In this document: one piece after another, positions 12,801 through 23,339 of the stretch | Layout of the letters: every line of letters begins with the position of its first letter | Position numbering within the stretch: position 1 is the stretch's first letter | Assembly (NCBI GenBank): GCA_015143295.1 | Contig: CM026568.1 | Location: 13,770,607 to 13,834,606 of the forward strand | DNA length: 64,000 nt | Reading direction: 5' to 3' | Source of the DNA: Tetracentron sinense | Lineage: Eukaryota > Streptophyta > Magnoliopsida > Trochodendrales > Trochodendraceae | Translations under genes and position numbers: made by a program | Notes under the pieces: generated by a model | Databases searched by the model: none | The model's input: the letters and a program-made list of their open reading frames with translations, nothing else | Told to the model about the DNA's origin: nothing

Positions 12801-15336
12801 TTACAAACTTACCAAGAAAGTGGACTCGTGATTTGTGCATAAGTGTCATGATTAACGTTCGAATAGGTCATCCCTTAGATTACGATCCTCCACCATGGAA
12901 ACTCCACCAAAGCGTCTCATTCCACATGGTTAGAGAATTTCCGGTCTGGAAGACTTTCTCCTAAGTTTTGATTTATTCGAATATCGATCACTATACAAGA
13001 TAAGTATGACATAATTTATCAAGGCAATCGTAATAATACTTTATCATAATTTCACAATTTCCATTCATAATTATAAGCATCCAACATCACTATTTATTTT
13101 CCATTAACCCATTGCATCCACCATTTATACATAAAAACACCCTTCCTCCATCATATAAAACCCTTCTCCCTTCACACACATTCAAAAACCACAACCATTC
13201 ATCCAAACCCATCCTTCATTATTTCCCTTTCACCATTTCCAACCATATTAGATTTCAACATCAAATAGTAACACCATAAACCACAAATCATAATCATTAA
13301 ACCCTTAAACATATGCAAAACCCTATTTCATACTCCATAAACTATAAGATACCATTAATCATGAAAAACGCCTAATAATCCTTACCCAATCATGTTTAAT
13401 CATGCAAAATACATAATAGAGTTAGGTTAGATAGTATATCGACCTTAGAAATTGTCTCCCTATGATCCAATCGCTTGAAAATGGCTTTGGGGGCGATCTC
13501 CAAGCCTTTTTCCTCCCCCTCTAGCAATCTCTCTTGAAAACCCTAGGTTTTCTCCATTTTCTCTCCATTTGGATATCTGGCCCGAAAAGTCAACTCGATT
13601 GAATGATGCTAACCATCAAATGGGGTTGAGTCACAAGCGCTAGCACATCAGGCTTCTTAGCCTAAAAAAGAAGTGCTTTCCACCTTATTCTTAACTTAAT
13701 AATCTTGCTCCTTACTTAAACTTTTAGTCATAGTTGTTAAAGGCGTCGTCTCAGGCGACCAGGCGCTTTGCTGGGCTCAGGCGACCGGCCGCCTCAGGCA
13801 ATCATTATTATAAATTTGATATATGTAATATTATTATTGTTTAAGGATATACAAGTTATTTTATTTGAATGTAGTAGTTTGGTAAACAAACAAATATGTT
13901 ATTTTATATATTTTTCATGTCTTTTACCATATAGTATGTTAGAGTTTGCATATCCAACACAAAAAGGTTTGAAGCTTGAGAAGAAAGAAGAGAGGAATGG
14001 TGTCGAGTATGTTTCCCTCATGTTAACCTGTCCTCTTTCTCGCTTAATGGGTGGACAATTGGCCTCTCTCTTTCTCTTCCTCTGTTTGTGGGTGGACCAT
14101 ATGGTCATCATCTGCTTTTGCATGATTGATACCAAGCATACAAGTGGGCTCAAGAGGTCAAATAATAAAATGCCTTAAATTTCTTCTAGGACCCTCAAAA
14201 CTCTCATAAACCCATATTTAAAGAGGTCTTTCATTATTTAAATAAGTGTAAACCCTATAAATATTTTACCAATTATTTATATTTTATTACATTCCTTGAG
14301 TATTTTTTATGTTATTTATTCAGTCCTACACTCTCCCTCCTCTCCCATCGCCTTCCTCTCTCATGTTCGGCTGTCATTGTAGACTATTGTTTATCCTTCA
14401 TAATCTTTCTCTCTTTTCCTTTCGACAATCATGGTAGACTTTGTTTTTTTAATCCCCAATACTTGAAACCCCCCTTTATTGTTCTTAGAACTGTTTGCAA
14501 GGATGTTTCTATCAAAGTATATGTTAACAATAGCGATTTTGTATTTACATGAATTGTAAGTCCCCTTATTTAAGGAAATGCATCACACCTAAATCTCATA
14601 TTGGGGGACGTCTGCAGTAAAAATTTCATCTGGCGACGCCTCAGGCGTCCATGGGGTCTGTCGCCTTAACAACTATGCTTTTAGTCTTCTATACTTTACC
14701 TACACTTTCAGTTGAGTTTCTGCGTGACAAACACGCTGGATTGTGTATGCGAAAATAACGCCATGCCCGTTTTAAAAATATAACTATTGTTGCTTGCTTA
14801 CTCCAATCCTAAACAACCATCAAAACGCAAATACCGATTAAAAAAAAAAAAAAAAAACGCACATAGGCTAGCGTGAGCATTAAGGAGAGAAAGAAAGCAG
14901 CAAGCCAGCTAACCATGGCACTAGCAGCTGAAAAACTAGACTAGCTAGCCTAAAGGCTAGGCTAGCTAGTCTCTTCGCTTGCCCCTCATTGATGGGTATG
15001 GTACCTGCATCACTTGCTTACTCCACTTGGTACCTACTCCCTTCATTCCTAAGTTTTGTACAACTATGTAAATATTTCTCATCAAATGGGTAGACTGTAA
15101 TATGACTTTAACCTTATCATTTAGTCAATGCAGTCAAAATGTCGCTTAGGCAACGTTAAGCCATTGTTTTGCCTAACCAAGACCCCTATTGCCTAATCAC
15201 GGTCTAGGCAGGCACTCGTTAAGACGAGGTCACCTAGGAGTAGGTGATGCCTATGCCTTATCTCCTAGGCACTAAAGCACTTGTTACAAAGGTGCTCACA
15301 ACCACATAAAGTTAGATGTTATCTACTAGAAATGTA

Positions 15337-15369
<33 letters not shown>

Positions 15370-16876
15370 AGGCCGTGATTCTCTTCGCGCTTTCCGCCAG
15401 AGGAAAGCGCCTAAAGGCCACCACCTGTCCCTTTTGTCCTCCTTTAACTGTAGTTAAGCTTCAGGTTTATTTTTTTAATTCTAAAAACCAAGGTTAGATG
15501 GATGAACCCTAGGGGTGAATGAATCTTAACCACAGTTAGTGGGTGTTAAAAGGGACACGTAACGGCTTGTAGAGGCGAGTGTTTCTGCTGGGTGGAACTC
15601 GCACACGAAAAGTAGTTAAATCCATATATAATGTAAAAATATAATAAATATATATATATCTGTGTGTGCTCGCGTGCGTGTGGAACTGTGGATACCATAA
15701 CACTTTTTACTTAAATGTTGAAACAGTTTTCTGTCTAGAGATTCTGCATTTGCCTCTCTATCCCCTTTCTTCAAGCTTTATTTTTCTGAAATAACATTTG
15801 TGGTCTAATGAATGCTTTATTTTTAGCCTTTTAATCTTCATTTTTAATAATATATGAATATCTTGTATTATTATAATTCTCATTAATAGAGAATTTTGGT
15901 CGCCTAGGGAAACCCTTGCCTAGGCATTGCCTGGACGCTTTGACTACACTGCATTTAGTAAATGGTTGGTCTAGAACTCTAGATTAAAAAAAGGGAGAGA
16001 TCTCTTCATTAGTGCTTAGAATTACCTGGTTGGGCTGTTTTGGGCTAGAAGATTCTTTAGTAGGCCAACTGATTTACTGATCAAATCCACGGTATCCACC
16101 TATATGGGTGTTCTATGATGCTGGCATCGAGTTAGATTGAGCCTAGTTTACCATTTAAGAATCATTAACAGACGCTAAATATGATTCACGGAAGATTTAA
16201 TGTTCAGCATCCTCCACATGCAGTTCTGTGGGAAAGTCCTTAACTCCGTTGATGTTGGAGGTGCAAACTGTGCACTCATTGCTGCTGCTGGTTCTGACCA
16301 TGTTCTTAGGATATGGGATCCTCGCAAACCAGGTCAGTTAAATAAACGTATAGAGGTCTAGTGAGCTATCATCTCTCTCTCTCTCTCTCTCTGACACACA
16401 CCAACAGCTCACTTAAAATTCACATTTTCTGCAGGAACTTTAGCTCCTGTCTTTCAGTTCTCATCTCATGCCTCTTGGATTACTGATTGCAAATGGCACA
16501 GGAAGTCATGGTTTCATTTGCTTTCCGCATCCTATGATGGGAAAGTGATGTTGTGGGATCTAAGAACTGCGGTATTGTCTCATCTTGTACCGTGTCCAAT
16601 ATTTTTCATTACATGGATCAAGATCACATTTATATTGATCTCTGAATAAAAGTATTTCTGTTGCAGTGGCCTCTAGCAGTAATAAAGTCCCATATAGACA
16701 AGGTATCATATGTCTTCTATATCTGTCTGTGGGCCCACCTGATGAGCTAAGCTCTAACTTCAGCGGCCTTTGCCAAAATTCAGGTACTATGTGCTGACTG
16801 GTGGAAAGGTGATAGTGTGATCAGTGGTGGAGCAGACTCGAAGCTTTGCATTTCTTCTGAAGTTTATATTGAGTGA
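2079..16876 (+). CDS. WDR12: WDR12/YTM1-like ribosome biogenesis WD40 protein, 5' part outside the window
   Basis: WDR12 works with PES1 and BOP1 in the nucleolar PeBoW complex that matures the large ribosomal subunit (family knowledge). Exons read from the sequence are 2079-2114, 2260-2345, 4568-4634, 4715-4825, 4930-5055, 10571-10714, 16224-16332, 16435-16571, 16667-16702 and 16784-16876 (stop TGA). All are bounded by AG and GT. Translated blocks include LTGCYDGFGR, FKILRGHMSSVQ, CSGSWDCTINLWQ, LVGHTQCVSSVVWP, SWDHSIRRWDVETGKDSL, IWDPRKPG, LLSASYDGKVMLWDLRTAW and ADWWKGDSVISGGADSKL, which follow the plant WDR12 repeats in order. The N-terminal NLE domain and first WD repeat must lie left of the window. 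Exon 4568-4634 is 67 nt where phase requires 68: it reads ATAS, then a frame change, then DRTLRLWK. That is either a real frameshift or an assembly indel. The 5.5 kb intron after 5055 is full of transposon relics. Confidence 0.92.
2447..2491. repeat. (TA)n microsatellite
   Basis: An uninterrupted TA run of about 45 bp in a WDR12 intron. Confidence 0.95.
2900..3665 (+). mobile_element. LINE 3'-end fragment with zf-RVT domain
   Basis: The translation gives AVWSTHIPSKVSFFL, then LDHLKSRGWSMINQCYLC, EETMNHLLLHC and ISWTILKERNSCVFDNSS. This is the zinc-binding reverse-transcriptase C-terminal region (zf-RVT) of plant L1-type LINEs. The frame is broken around 3250, and the 18-bp string cgggttggcaattgacgt is duplicated in tandem at about 3293-3328. 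The 3' tail ends with an A-rich run near 3657-3666. It lies in a WDR12 intron in the gene's sense. Confidence 0.8.
5460..5745 (-). mobile_element. LINE RNase H-like domain relic (RVT_3)
   Basis: On the minus strand an open frame reads IKQNFDGSIYKENKASVGC, ILRHYIGRPASWAS, IESWALRRGIMLA, then a stop, and a nearby frame continues EGDSKVLINLMKR. The order NFDGS, G-x-ILRD-like, E-x-WAL, EGDSK is that of the plant LINE RNase H-like domain. It is probably the 3' part of the same decayed minus-strand LINE as the reverse transcriptase pieces near 8540-9360. Confidence 0.75.
5784..6149. mobile_element. Foldback/hAT-like MITE with 16-bp perfect terminal repeats
   Basis: CAAGCATAGTTACCAA at 5784-5799 is matched exactly by its reverse complement at 6134-6149. 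The interior is built from 'tacggg/tatacgg/acacg' motifs repeated in both orientations. No convincing TSD was found. Confidence 0.65.
6501..6784 (-). mobile_element. Short non-autonomous Helitron
   Basis: Read on the minus strand the element begins TCTTTACTATTATAATG and ends CCACCCACTAG. It is preceded by A and followed by T in an AT-rich target, with the palindromic stem CACGTGCATCGCATGTG close to the 3' end. The TC..CTAG ends, A|T insertion and 3' hairpin are Helitron hallmarks. Length is about 284 bp. Confidence 0.7.
6785..6822. repeat. (TA)n microsatellite
   Basis: TA run directly abutting the Helitron 5' end, possibly the insertion target. Confidence 0.9.
7735..8250 (+). mobile_element. 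Second LINE 3'-end fragment with zf-RVT domain
   Basis: The translation gives TNRCYLCLLEEETVDYLLFHC, LSDWQLTTLVGANEAIWTIF and, past a break, RNSCVFDNSS-like sequence. It is the same domain and family as the copy at 2900-3665, and shares the tail string 'tttacatctctgtaaattgcttgta'. It is decayed and truncated at its 5' side. Confidence 0.75.
8500..9540 (-). mobile_element. Decayed LINE reverse transcriptase on the minus strand
   Basis: Minus-strand pieces read EMNKTFRTLIPKN, then RLRPTSLCNISYKIISKIQ (about 9150-9290), and further on PSRGLKQGDPLSPYILIICLE (about 8540-8620). These match the conserved 'LIPK..FRPISLCNVIYKIISK..' and 'GLRQGDPLSPYLF' blocks of plant LINE reverse transcriptases. Several frame breaks make it non-functional. 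With 5460-5745 it likely marks one old LINE interrupted by younger insertions. Confidence 0.75.
9713..9735. repeat. (CA)n microsatellite
   Basis: CA dinucleotide run in a WDR12 intron. Confidence 0.9.
11673..12141. mobile_element. Non-autonomous hAT-like element, 8-bp TSD GTAACAAG
   Basis: Ends CATAGTATTAAAAC and (reversed) CAGTGTTTTAAAAC, flanked by perfect GTAACAAG at 11665-11672 and 12142-12149. Subterminal 'actcggtcgactcg' motifs recur in both orientations. Length 469 bp. Confidence 0.8.
12573..12760. repeat. 33-bp minisatellite, about five units plus a degenerate one
   Basis: Units start with gggc(c/t)aattctt near 12606, 12639, 12672, 12705 and 12738, each followed by 'gagataccatgcccctgtt'-like sequence. 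The spacing is 33 bp, in a WDR12 intron. A 33-bp period would be coding-compatible, but no protein is evident. Confidence 0.85.
13729..14677. mobile_element. Non-autonomous hAT-like element, 8-bp TSD CTTTTAGT
   Basis: Starts CATAGTTGTTAAAGGCG and ends, reversed, CATAGTTGTTAAGGCGAC. Perfect CTTTTAGT at 13721-13728 and 14678-14685. 'caggcg' subterminal motifs cluster at both ends. The interior has no transposase. Length 949 bp. Confidence 0.88.
14938..14972. repeat. 15-bp perfect inverted repeat
   Basis: AGACTAGCTAGCCTA, 5-base loop, then its exact reverse complement. It stands alone in a WDR12 intron. Confidence 0.8.
15126..15951. mobile_element. Non-autonomous hAT-like element, 8-bp TSD CATTTAGT
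   Basis: Starts CAATGCAGTCAAAATGTCGC; the reversed right end reads CAGTGTAGTCAAAGCGTCC. Perfect CATTTAGT at 15118-15125 and 15952-15959. 'gcctagg' motifs recur at both ends, as in the element at 53174-53816. A second repeat (about 15360-15610) appears inserted inside it. Confidence 0.88.
15496..15562 (+). repeat. Dispersed repeat shared with 20597-20663
   Basis: The core 'gaaccctaggggtgaatgaa' followed by 'tcttaaccacagtta' and a g/t-rich tail to 'gggacac' recurs at 20597-20663 with few changes. A weaker relative is inside the Helitron near 6547-6575. Confidence 0.7.
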
Positions 16877-18360
16877 GGTGGACTTATAATAAATACCCTT
16901 CTTTGTTGACTCATATTACTGACTTCATGTTCTATTTTTCTTTTTCTTTTGTAATGGATACACTTTTCTGTTTACCTCATACGTGCATTTGACCATGCAT
17001 ATTTTGAACCTGACCGTTAAATTAGTGGGGCACCCCTTGGATCATACCTTAATAATTATACTGATGGAATGATCTTAACCATCTAGTCGAGTCCTAAAGC
17101 TTGACCAGCGAAAATGTTACATTTGGGGTAAGATATTTCATACATTGGGTTGGTTAGCTGAAAGACTTTTGGTTTGGCCCATCCATCTGGGGTCCCCTAA
17201 TGAACAGATAGGATTGATCATTGATGCATTAGTGGGCCACAGGTATGGGTATGAGGAGTATAAATTTGGACAAAGAAAAAAATTTGAAACAGTTCCTCAA
17301 GATAATAGCCAAGTGCTTAGAAAGTTTTTTAGGGGAGCAGAAACACATTTTAACAGAAGTTTGATGCCTTTTATTCCCCCTCTTTACTGAATCTGAGTTA
17401 CAGAATCCCTTTTGTATTCCTCAACATTTTTATGTTTGCCCTTCTGTTTTTTCAGTAGTGCAGAAGTACAGCAATCTATTTACCTACATGGAAGACGGAA
17501 AATGACCTCCAACGAAGTGAGGTGAAATGAAGTAGAGCCTCTTGTCCCAGAAATGTTTCTGTTCTATATGAAGACGATCGTAGAGGAATCTGATTTTCTT
17601 GTAAGAGCAAGGCTGATAGGAGGCTACGGATTGCAGCCTGTTAAGTTAAAGGGGGTTCTGTCTCTTGCATGTTGGTTGTAGGAAACAGCTTTTGGTGGGT
17701 CTGGCCAGTAGCATTTAATTCCATCCTTTTTGTCTGATGGTTAGAGTGCCACAAATAAGCTGAGCTTGATCATATATGGATTAGAAGAACTTCCATACAT
17801 GAATTTTGTACAAGTGGATTATTAATTTGACTTGATTTGATTTTTTTTTTTGCTGCTGTTCTTCCTGCTCTGGCAAAGTTGTCAAGCACTAATTTTTCCT
17901 GTGGATATGCAGTTGCCTGGTTAGCGGCCATCCTACTTAAAAAAAATATATCGTAGAAACATTCACGGGAGTTTGAAGAGTGCCCATATGTTTCATTTGT
18001 GATGCATTTATAACCTCGACTCTAGCTTTGAATATCTCATTATTTATTTCTATGGTTGAGGGACATCCTTGAATTGCTTGTAGTTATACAAAACAGATTT
18101 CATTTACTAATTTTGAATACTTCATCCATATGTTGGGAATAAGAGTTGTGCTCTATAGTAGGGTACAGATTTTGCCATCGAGCAGGAGGAACAAAACTCT
18201 TACTACTATTAAATTACTACTTCTCTTACTAATGAAACCAGAGCTGCAAAACCCAAGGTACGCAATCACCTACTTGATTTCCTTTCTGTTATTCTTGAAC
18301 CGAAAACCAAATTTTTTCGTTACTCTTGTTGAATAGATTTGAAGCTGCTTTTCAGCAATG
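16877..18360. other. 3' flank of WDR12
   Basis: Probably 3' untranslated and downstream sequence. An acceptor-like 'ttttttcag' at about 17446-17454 could end a 3' UTR intron. Open frames around 17145 and 18130 have no recognisable domain. Confidence 0.4.
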
Positions 18361-18367
18361 ATGGGGT

Positions 18368-18935
18368 CTCCATTTCCAAGAGCTCTGTACATTGCAATCC
18401 CGACATCAGGAGTGAGATAGTTCCTGGAGGTGGGGTTTGGATGGAAATGAGATTCATCATAGTTGCTGGTATTAATTTTTTTGGGTTTCATCTGTAGCCA
18501 GAGGATAGCTTGTTCTTTTATCCTGTAGTACTAAAGAAATCTTGATTTGAATCACCACCTTTTCTGACTCTGGCCCTCTCTTTATCCAGGAGATGATCCC
18601 AAATGAACAGGTGTGGAAGCTATAATTGTATTGAATTTTATTATCTGGGCACGGGCTTTCCATCCATTTCCAAGAGCTCTGCACATTGCAATCCTGAAAT
18701 CAAGAGTGACAGATAGTTCTTGTACGTGGGGTTTGAATGGAAAGAGACTCATCACAGTAGATGGTATTAATTTTTTGGGTTTCATCTGTAGACAGAGGAT
18801 AGCTTGTTCTTTTAGCCTGTAGTACTAGAGAAATCTTGATTTGAATCACTGCCTTTTCTTTGACTCTGGCCCTTTCTTTATCCGGGAGATGATCCCAAAT
18901 GAACAGGTGTGGAAGCTATAATTGTAAACCGCGTG
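18368..18935. repeat. Tandem duplication, period about 294 bp
   Basis: 'ccatttccaagagctctg' begins copies at about 18370 and 18663. The 'gagatgatcccaaatgaaca' and 'ggtgtggaagctataattg' strings end both, near 18630 and 18925. The second copy also has a short tail duplication (ggaagctataattgtaaaccgcg, about 18910-18957). No known gene was recognised. Confidence 0.8.
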
Positions 18936-19180
18936 GAAGCTATAATTGTAAACCGCGATGGTTAGAATTTTATTATCTGGTCTTTGTTCTTCTCTTGTGA
19001 TGATTATGGATTATTGGTTTGAGTTATGGAGGTGGGATGCTGAGATAATTAGATAAATGTTTCTTTTATTTTTCTTTTTCCTTTTTCCAGAGATTTGCCA
19101 CAGGTTTATCCATATACCCTCGATATCTTTCATGATCCTTGACCCAAATGTTGGATATCTTGGATTATAGAGTGGATTTC

Positions 19181-19387
19181 CTAGTGAAGATAAATCGTCG
19201 GTCCTTGAAGATAGTTGATGAGTTCTTTCGAGTCAAATTCGATAATAACCTTGGACCATCCATTGGACATTACTTTATTGAACCCTAGTTTGATAGCTTC
19301 CGCTTCTGCAATGCGGCTGCTGCCCCTGTATAGCGCCTTCTGAATCACTGATGGCCGTTTGGATTGGATTTTTTGGCCAAAAATCAA
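19181..19387 (-). mobile_element. LINE RNase H-like (RVT_3) relic
   Basis: The minus-strand frame reads SSRIAEAEAIKLGFNKVMS then NGWSKVIIEFDSKELINYLQ. This is the E..A...G...A...G...V..E.DSK pattern of the RNase H-like domain found in plant LINE polyproteins. The frame is isolated and truncated. Confidence 0.7.
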
Positions 19388-19702
19388 TTCTTGTAAAATT
19401 GATTGTGTAGAAATTAATGGTCAAATAATCATTTTTTCAAATAATAGTGTTTGGAGAATAGTAGGTGATTCTCTCAACTACATTCAGCTTTAACCAGTCC
19501 CGAGTTGTTGCTGTCCCTTTATATGATAACTGCTTGCTTTATATTCCAATCTTTAATGGTTTGGGATTAAATGCAATTTTCCTTTAATCCTTCTTACACA
19601 GTGACAGTGCCCTTATTAGAACATATCAAGAACAATACTAAGTACCTTATATGTAGTCCTGAGTCTCTTGACTAGGCATGTTAGAAAAAAAAAAAAAATC
19701 TT

Positions 19703-21378
19703 GTAACAAGGGTATCATGCCTGGCCCGGTCCTTGAGGGTAAGGTTAGGGCCTAGTCAATCTAGGCTCTTGAAGTGCTAGGCGGGGTTAGAGTCTTGCCC
19801 TTATAAGTAAGGTAGGGTTAGGGTTGACTCCACCCCAGCCCTACACTAACTCCACTTGGAAAATTTGCTCCAATGGTCATATCTAGCCAATCTGTCTGAT
19901 AATTTCTGTACATGGTATAACCAAGGCTGTCAAAGGGTTACTTAGAAGGGCAAGAACCAAACTTGCCCTAGCCCTTCGAGGGTCTAGATTGACTAGGTCC
20001 TTACCCTGCCCTCAAAGGCCAAGCTAAGGTAGGGTCATAGGGCGATAATTTTTTTCTTCTTTTGAGATGACATGATTTTATTGCCAAATTTAACAGATTA
20101 TCCAATTGAAATTATTTAAAATGAAATAAATTTAAAAGTAAAACAAGTATAATAATAAAGCTAGATAAAACATAACCTATCTTGAAAATAAACTAAGGTT
20201 GTAATAAAAAAAATTAAGGGGTTTGAGCTAGTGTAGGGTCGGGGGCAGCAGGGGTCAATCCCTAATTAGGACTATCATTCCGGCCCTTTGATGAGGGGCC
20301 ACGCAAAATAGAGAGTTTTTTTTCTTCTTTAATAGGGCCCTAGGGCCGAGCTGGTCCTAATTTTGAAAGGCCGTAAGAACCTAGCCCGGCTTGGCCCGTC
20401 ACTCCATTCTATATGCTATACCATATATAATATATTGCATATATTATGTAATAACTTAAGAGCAATAGTCCCCTCATCGGTCGAGGAAGGGACTATTCCT
20501 CCTCTCTCTCACATAGTTGACCCTTCAACTCCCATTAACTTGGATTAGTTTTTTTTAACCCTTTAGTTAATTATTTTATTTTATTTTTCTAAAAAAGGGT
20601 AGCTGGGTGAACCCTAAGGGTGAATGAATCTTAACCACAGTTAAATGGGGTTAGAAGGGGGACACATGGAAAGAAAATGAGAGCCGAGATGCCCCTTCTC
20701 GTGTCGAGCTAGACCGAGGAGGTGATTATTTTCCGGTGACGCGAGGAGGTGATTATTTTCCATAACTTAATAGCTATGTGTATGTGTAACATTCTAACAT
20801 TGTAGTGTAATATTTTTCTAGAAAGTTTCTAATATAGTATCTTATAACATTTTTCCTTTAAAAAAAAAAAAGATATCTAATAGTGACTAAGATTTAATAA
20901 TGTAGCCTCTTTTCTAAAATCTTTTAATGTTACCATATTAAAAGTATAACGTTTTTTCCTTTTTTTATATAAATATAACAGTACTAATACTAACAATTGG
21001 GGGGGGTACTAAAACTTTGCCGTGTTGCTCTTTGAGTTACATTGTCAGCCCAAACTCGAATAAATGAGGAGGGTCGTATGTTAAGTTGGCAATCAATGCA
21101 ATTTTTTTATTTTTTATTTTTAAGTAAAACCTGATTTATTTCTGTTCTTTTGGCCCTAGCCCAGCTCTTTGAGGGTAGGGCTTGGACCTAGCCAATTCCA
21201 GCTCTTTTAAGGGCTATGGCCGGGCTTGGGCCTCACCACTGTGAAAGAGGACTGTTTCAATTACTTATAAGGGTAAGGGTGAGATCCAAATCCTGCCCTA
21301 GCCTTTCAAGGGCCTGGATTGAGTAGGCCCTATCCCTACCCTCAAGGGTTGTGCTAGGCTAAGTACCTTTGTTACATG
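19703..21378. mobile_element. Probable large transposon with imperfect long terminal repeats
   Basis: The left end reads TTGTAACAAGGGTATCATG, then a CTTGAGGGTAAGG stretch. The right end, reversed, reads CATGTAACAAAGGTACTTAG, then CCTTGAGGGTAGGG. It is rich in 'agggct/agccct' motifs in both orientations. No transposase frame or TSD was established, and the nested boundaries are uncertain. Confidence 0.45.
20597..20663 (+). repeat. Second copy of the dispersed repeat at 15496
   Basis: Shares 'gtgaaccctaagggtgaatg', 'aatcttaaccacagtta' and the gggacac tail with 15496-15562. Confidence 0.7.
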
Positions 21379-22300
21379 ATTTTTTTGACTGGCCCAGGAA
21401 TAAAGGACTAAAACATGGTTTAAACAATGGTTATTAGTGTAGATAATATGTTTGTTAGTAAAAAATATTTTTTTAAATTATCATACACACTCTTAATAAC
21501 ATTTTGATTATGAAAGTATGATAATAATTTCACCAACACCTCCTTATATAAAGCCCTAAACCTTACCCTAACCCTATGTTTGGTTGCCAATAAAATAAGT
21601 AAGAAGAAAGAAAAAAAAAAGAAAATTGGATGAAACACAACTAAGAATTGTGTTAGAAATTCAAATTTTTTTTCTTTCTTTTCCATGTTTTCACCTATTT
21701 TCTTAGCAACCAAACATACTTTAATGGAATCATCTCACTCTCTGATCTCTCTCTCTCTCTGATCTCTCTCTCGAACCTCATCTCTCAACTCTCTAATCTA
21801 TTGTGTTACATTGCTGATCCCAAGCTAAGATAAGGGAGAAGGGTCAACTTTCAGGTAAGGTTGGCGTTCAATGTGGAAATTATAAGTGAGGGCAAGGCAA
21901 GGCCCAACCCTGGCCTGGCCCTCAGACAGTCCTGGCTCGGCTATGGTAAATCCTATACTAGTGCAACTTAGGCGGGCTGGGCCCTATCTAACCTTTTTTT
22001 TTTTTGGTATATCAGCCCTATCTAACCTTAACCAAGCCAATGAACTGAAGGCATGGATGGGATTTTGAAAAATCTCTCCCCACTATTATTTTAGTACTTC
22101 TAGGGTCTCTCCACAACTTTTTAATATAATTGTTCTAGTTTTTTTAGGGTCTCTCTACAACTTTTTAATTTAATTGTCTGGTCTTCTGCCTCCATATTTA
22201 TTATCTTCGTTTCTGGTCCTATTGCAAGTTGTATCTTAATTATGAGATGTGTGAATCAAGAAACATCGAAGAAAATGAAACGTATTGAGTATATCCTACC

Positions 22301-22792
22301 TAGGGCTGTCAAAGGGCCAGGCCGGGGTCAACCCTAGCTCTACCCTTTCCTATAAGAGTAAGGCCCTAGCTCAACCCTGACCCTTCAAGGGCTAGGGCCG
22401 AACTGGGCCGAGCCAAAGGGCAGGAAGAGAGTGAGATTTTGTTCAAAAAAACCATTTAAATAGGTGATACAATCATACAACATATTGAACTGGTGAAAAA
22501 TTTTGTGATGACTCTCAAGAAAAATTGATATATAAAGAGGTTTGGTTATGAATTTATGAATATACCCTATGTTAATATCATTAATGGGGGTTATATTAGT
22601 AATTTATAACTTAAATTAAGTATTCTTAAAGAGGGGAGGACGGGCCGGCAGGGGTCAACCCTAGCCCGGCCCTATGAAAGAAGGGCTTCTTGGTTTTGGG
22701 CCCTACCTGGCCCAAGGGCCAAAAAAGGGCCGGGCTTTGGTGGGTTTGGAAGGGCCGGGTACCCTTTGACTAGGGCTTTTTTGACAGGCCTA
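22301..22792. mobile_element. Non-autonomous hAT-like element, 8-bp TSD ATCCTACC
   Basis: Starts TAGGGCTGTCAAAGGG and ends, reversed, TAGGCCTGTCAAAAAAG. Perfect ATCCTACC at 22293-22300 and 22793-22800. The interior is 'agggccggg' motif-rich. Length 492 bp. 'Agggctgtcaaa' ends are a common plant hAT type. Confidence 0.85.
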
Positions 22793-22978
22793 ATCCTACC
22801 CGTTCTATCTTATTTCCCTAAATTTTAAATAAAGGATTTTAAGAAAATGAGGAATGCATTTATACAAATTTCTCCACAGATGAGAATTCTGTTAAGACTC
22901 CACTATTGTGTCTATATTTGTAATTCCTTCAATGGTTCACAATATTCAACTACTTATATATTAACTAAATATAAGGCG

Positions 22979-23276
22979 GACTTTTTCCTCCCCTCCTCCT
23001 TTCGTCACATAGGATTATAATATTCTAATCTTATGACACGTGTCGCACTGATCCTTTTATGAAGAGTTATCTCAAACGTATAGATTAGTATTAATGACTC
23101 TTTCCTTTATCCTCAAACGACACAAGGAAGACTTTTTCCTCCCCTCCTCCTTTCGCCACATAGAATTATAATATTCTAATCTTATGACACGTGTCGCATT
23201 GATCCTTTTATGAAGGGTTATCTCAAACGTATAGATTAGTATTAATGATTCTTTCCTTTATCCTCAAACGACACAA
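22979..23276. repeat. Tandem duplication of a 147-bp unit
   Basis: Copies 22979-23125 and 23130-23276, offset 151 bp, differ at only a few positions. Both start gactttttcctcccctcctc and end cctcaaacgacacaa. A partial third copy of 'gagttatctcaaacgtatag' follows at about 23286. Confidence 0.9.
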
Positions 23277-23339
23277 CTCTTATCAAGAGTTATCTCAAAC
23301 GTATAGATTTGAAGATATTTATTATTTTCTAGAGCTCTA

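Larger units (their letters stand above)
11425..13728. other. WDR12 intron stretch resembling LTR-type repeat DNA
   Basis: It begins with 'tgtcgtgccccaaaatccc' and continues through an AC-rich, gene-free tract holding the hAT-like element and the 33-bp minisatellite. The start resembles some plant gypsy LTR ends. I could not define the other LTR end or a TSD. Confidence 0.3.

Noticed and set aside
17145-17390. Open frame after the WDR12 stop
   Set aside because: It is past the natural C-terminus and resembles no known domain.
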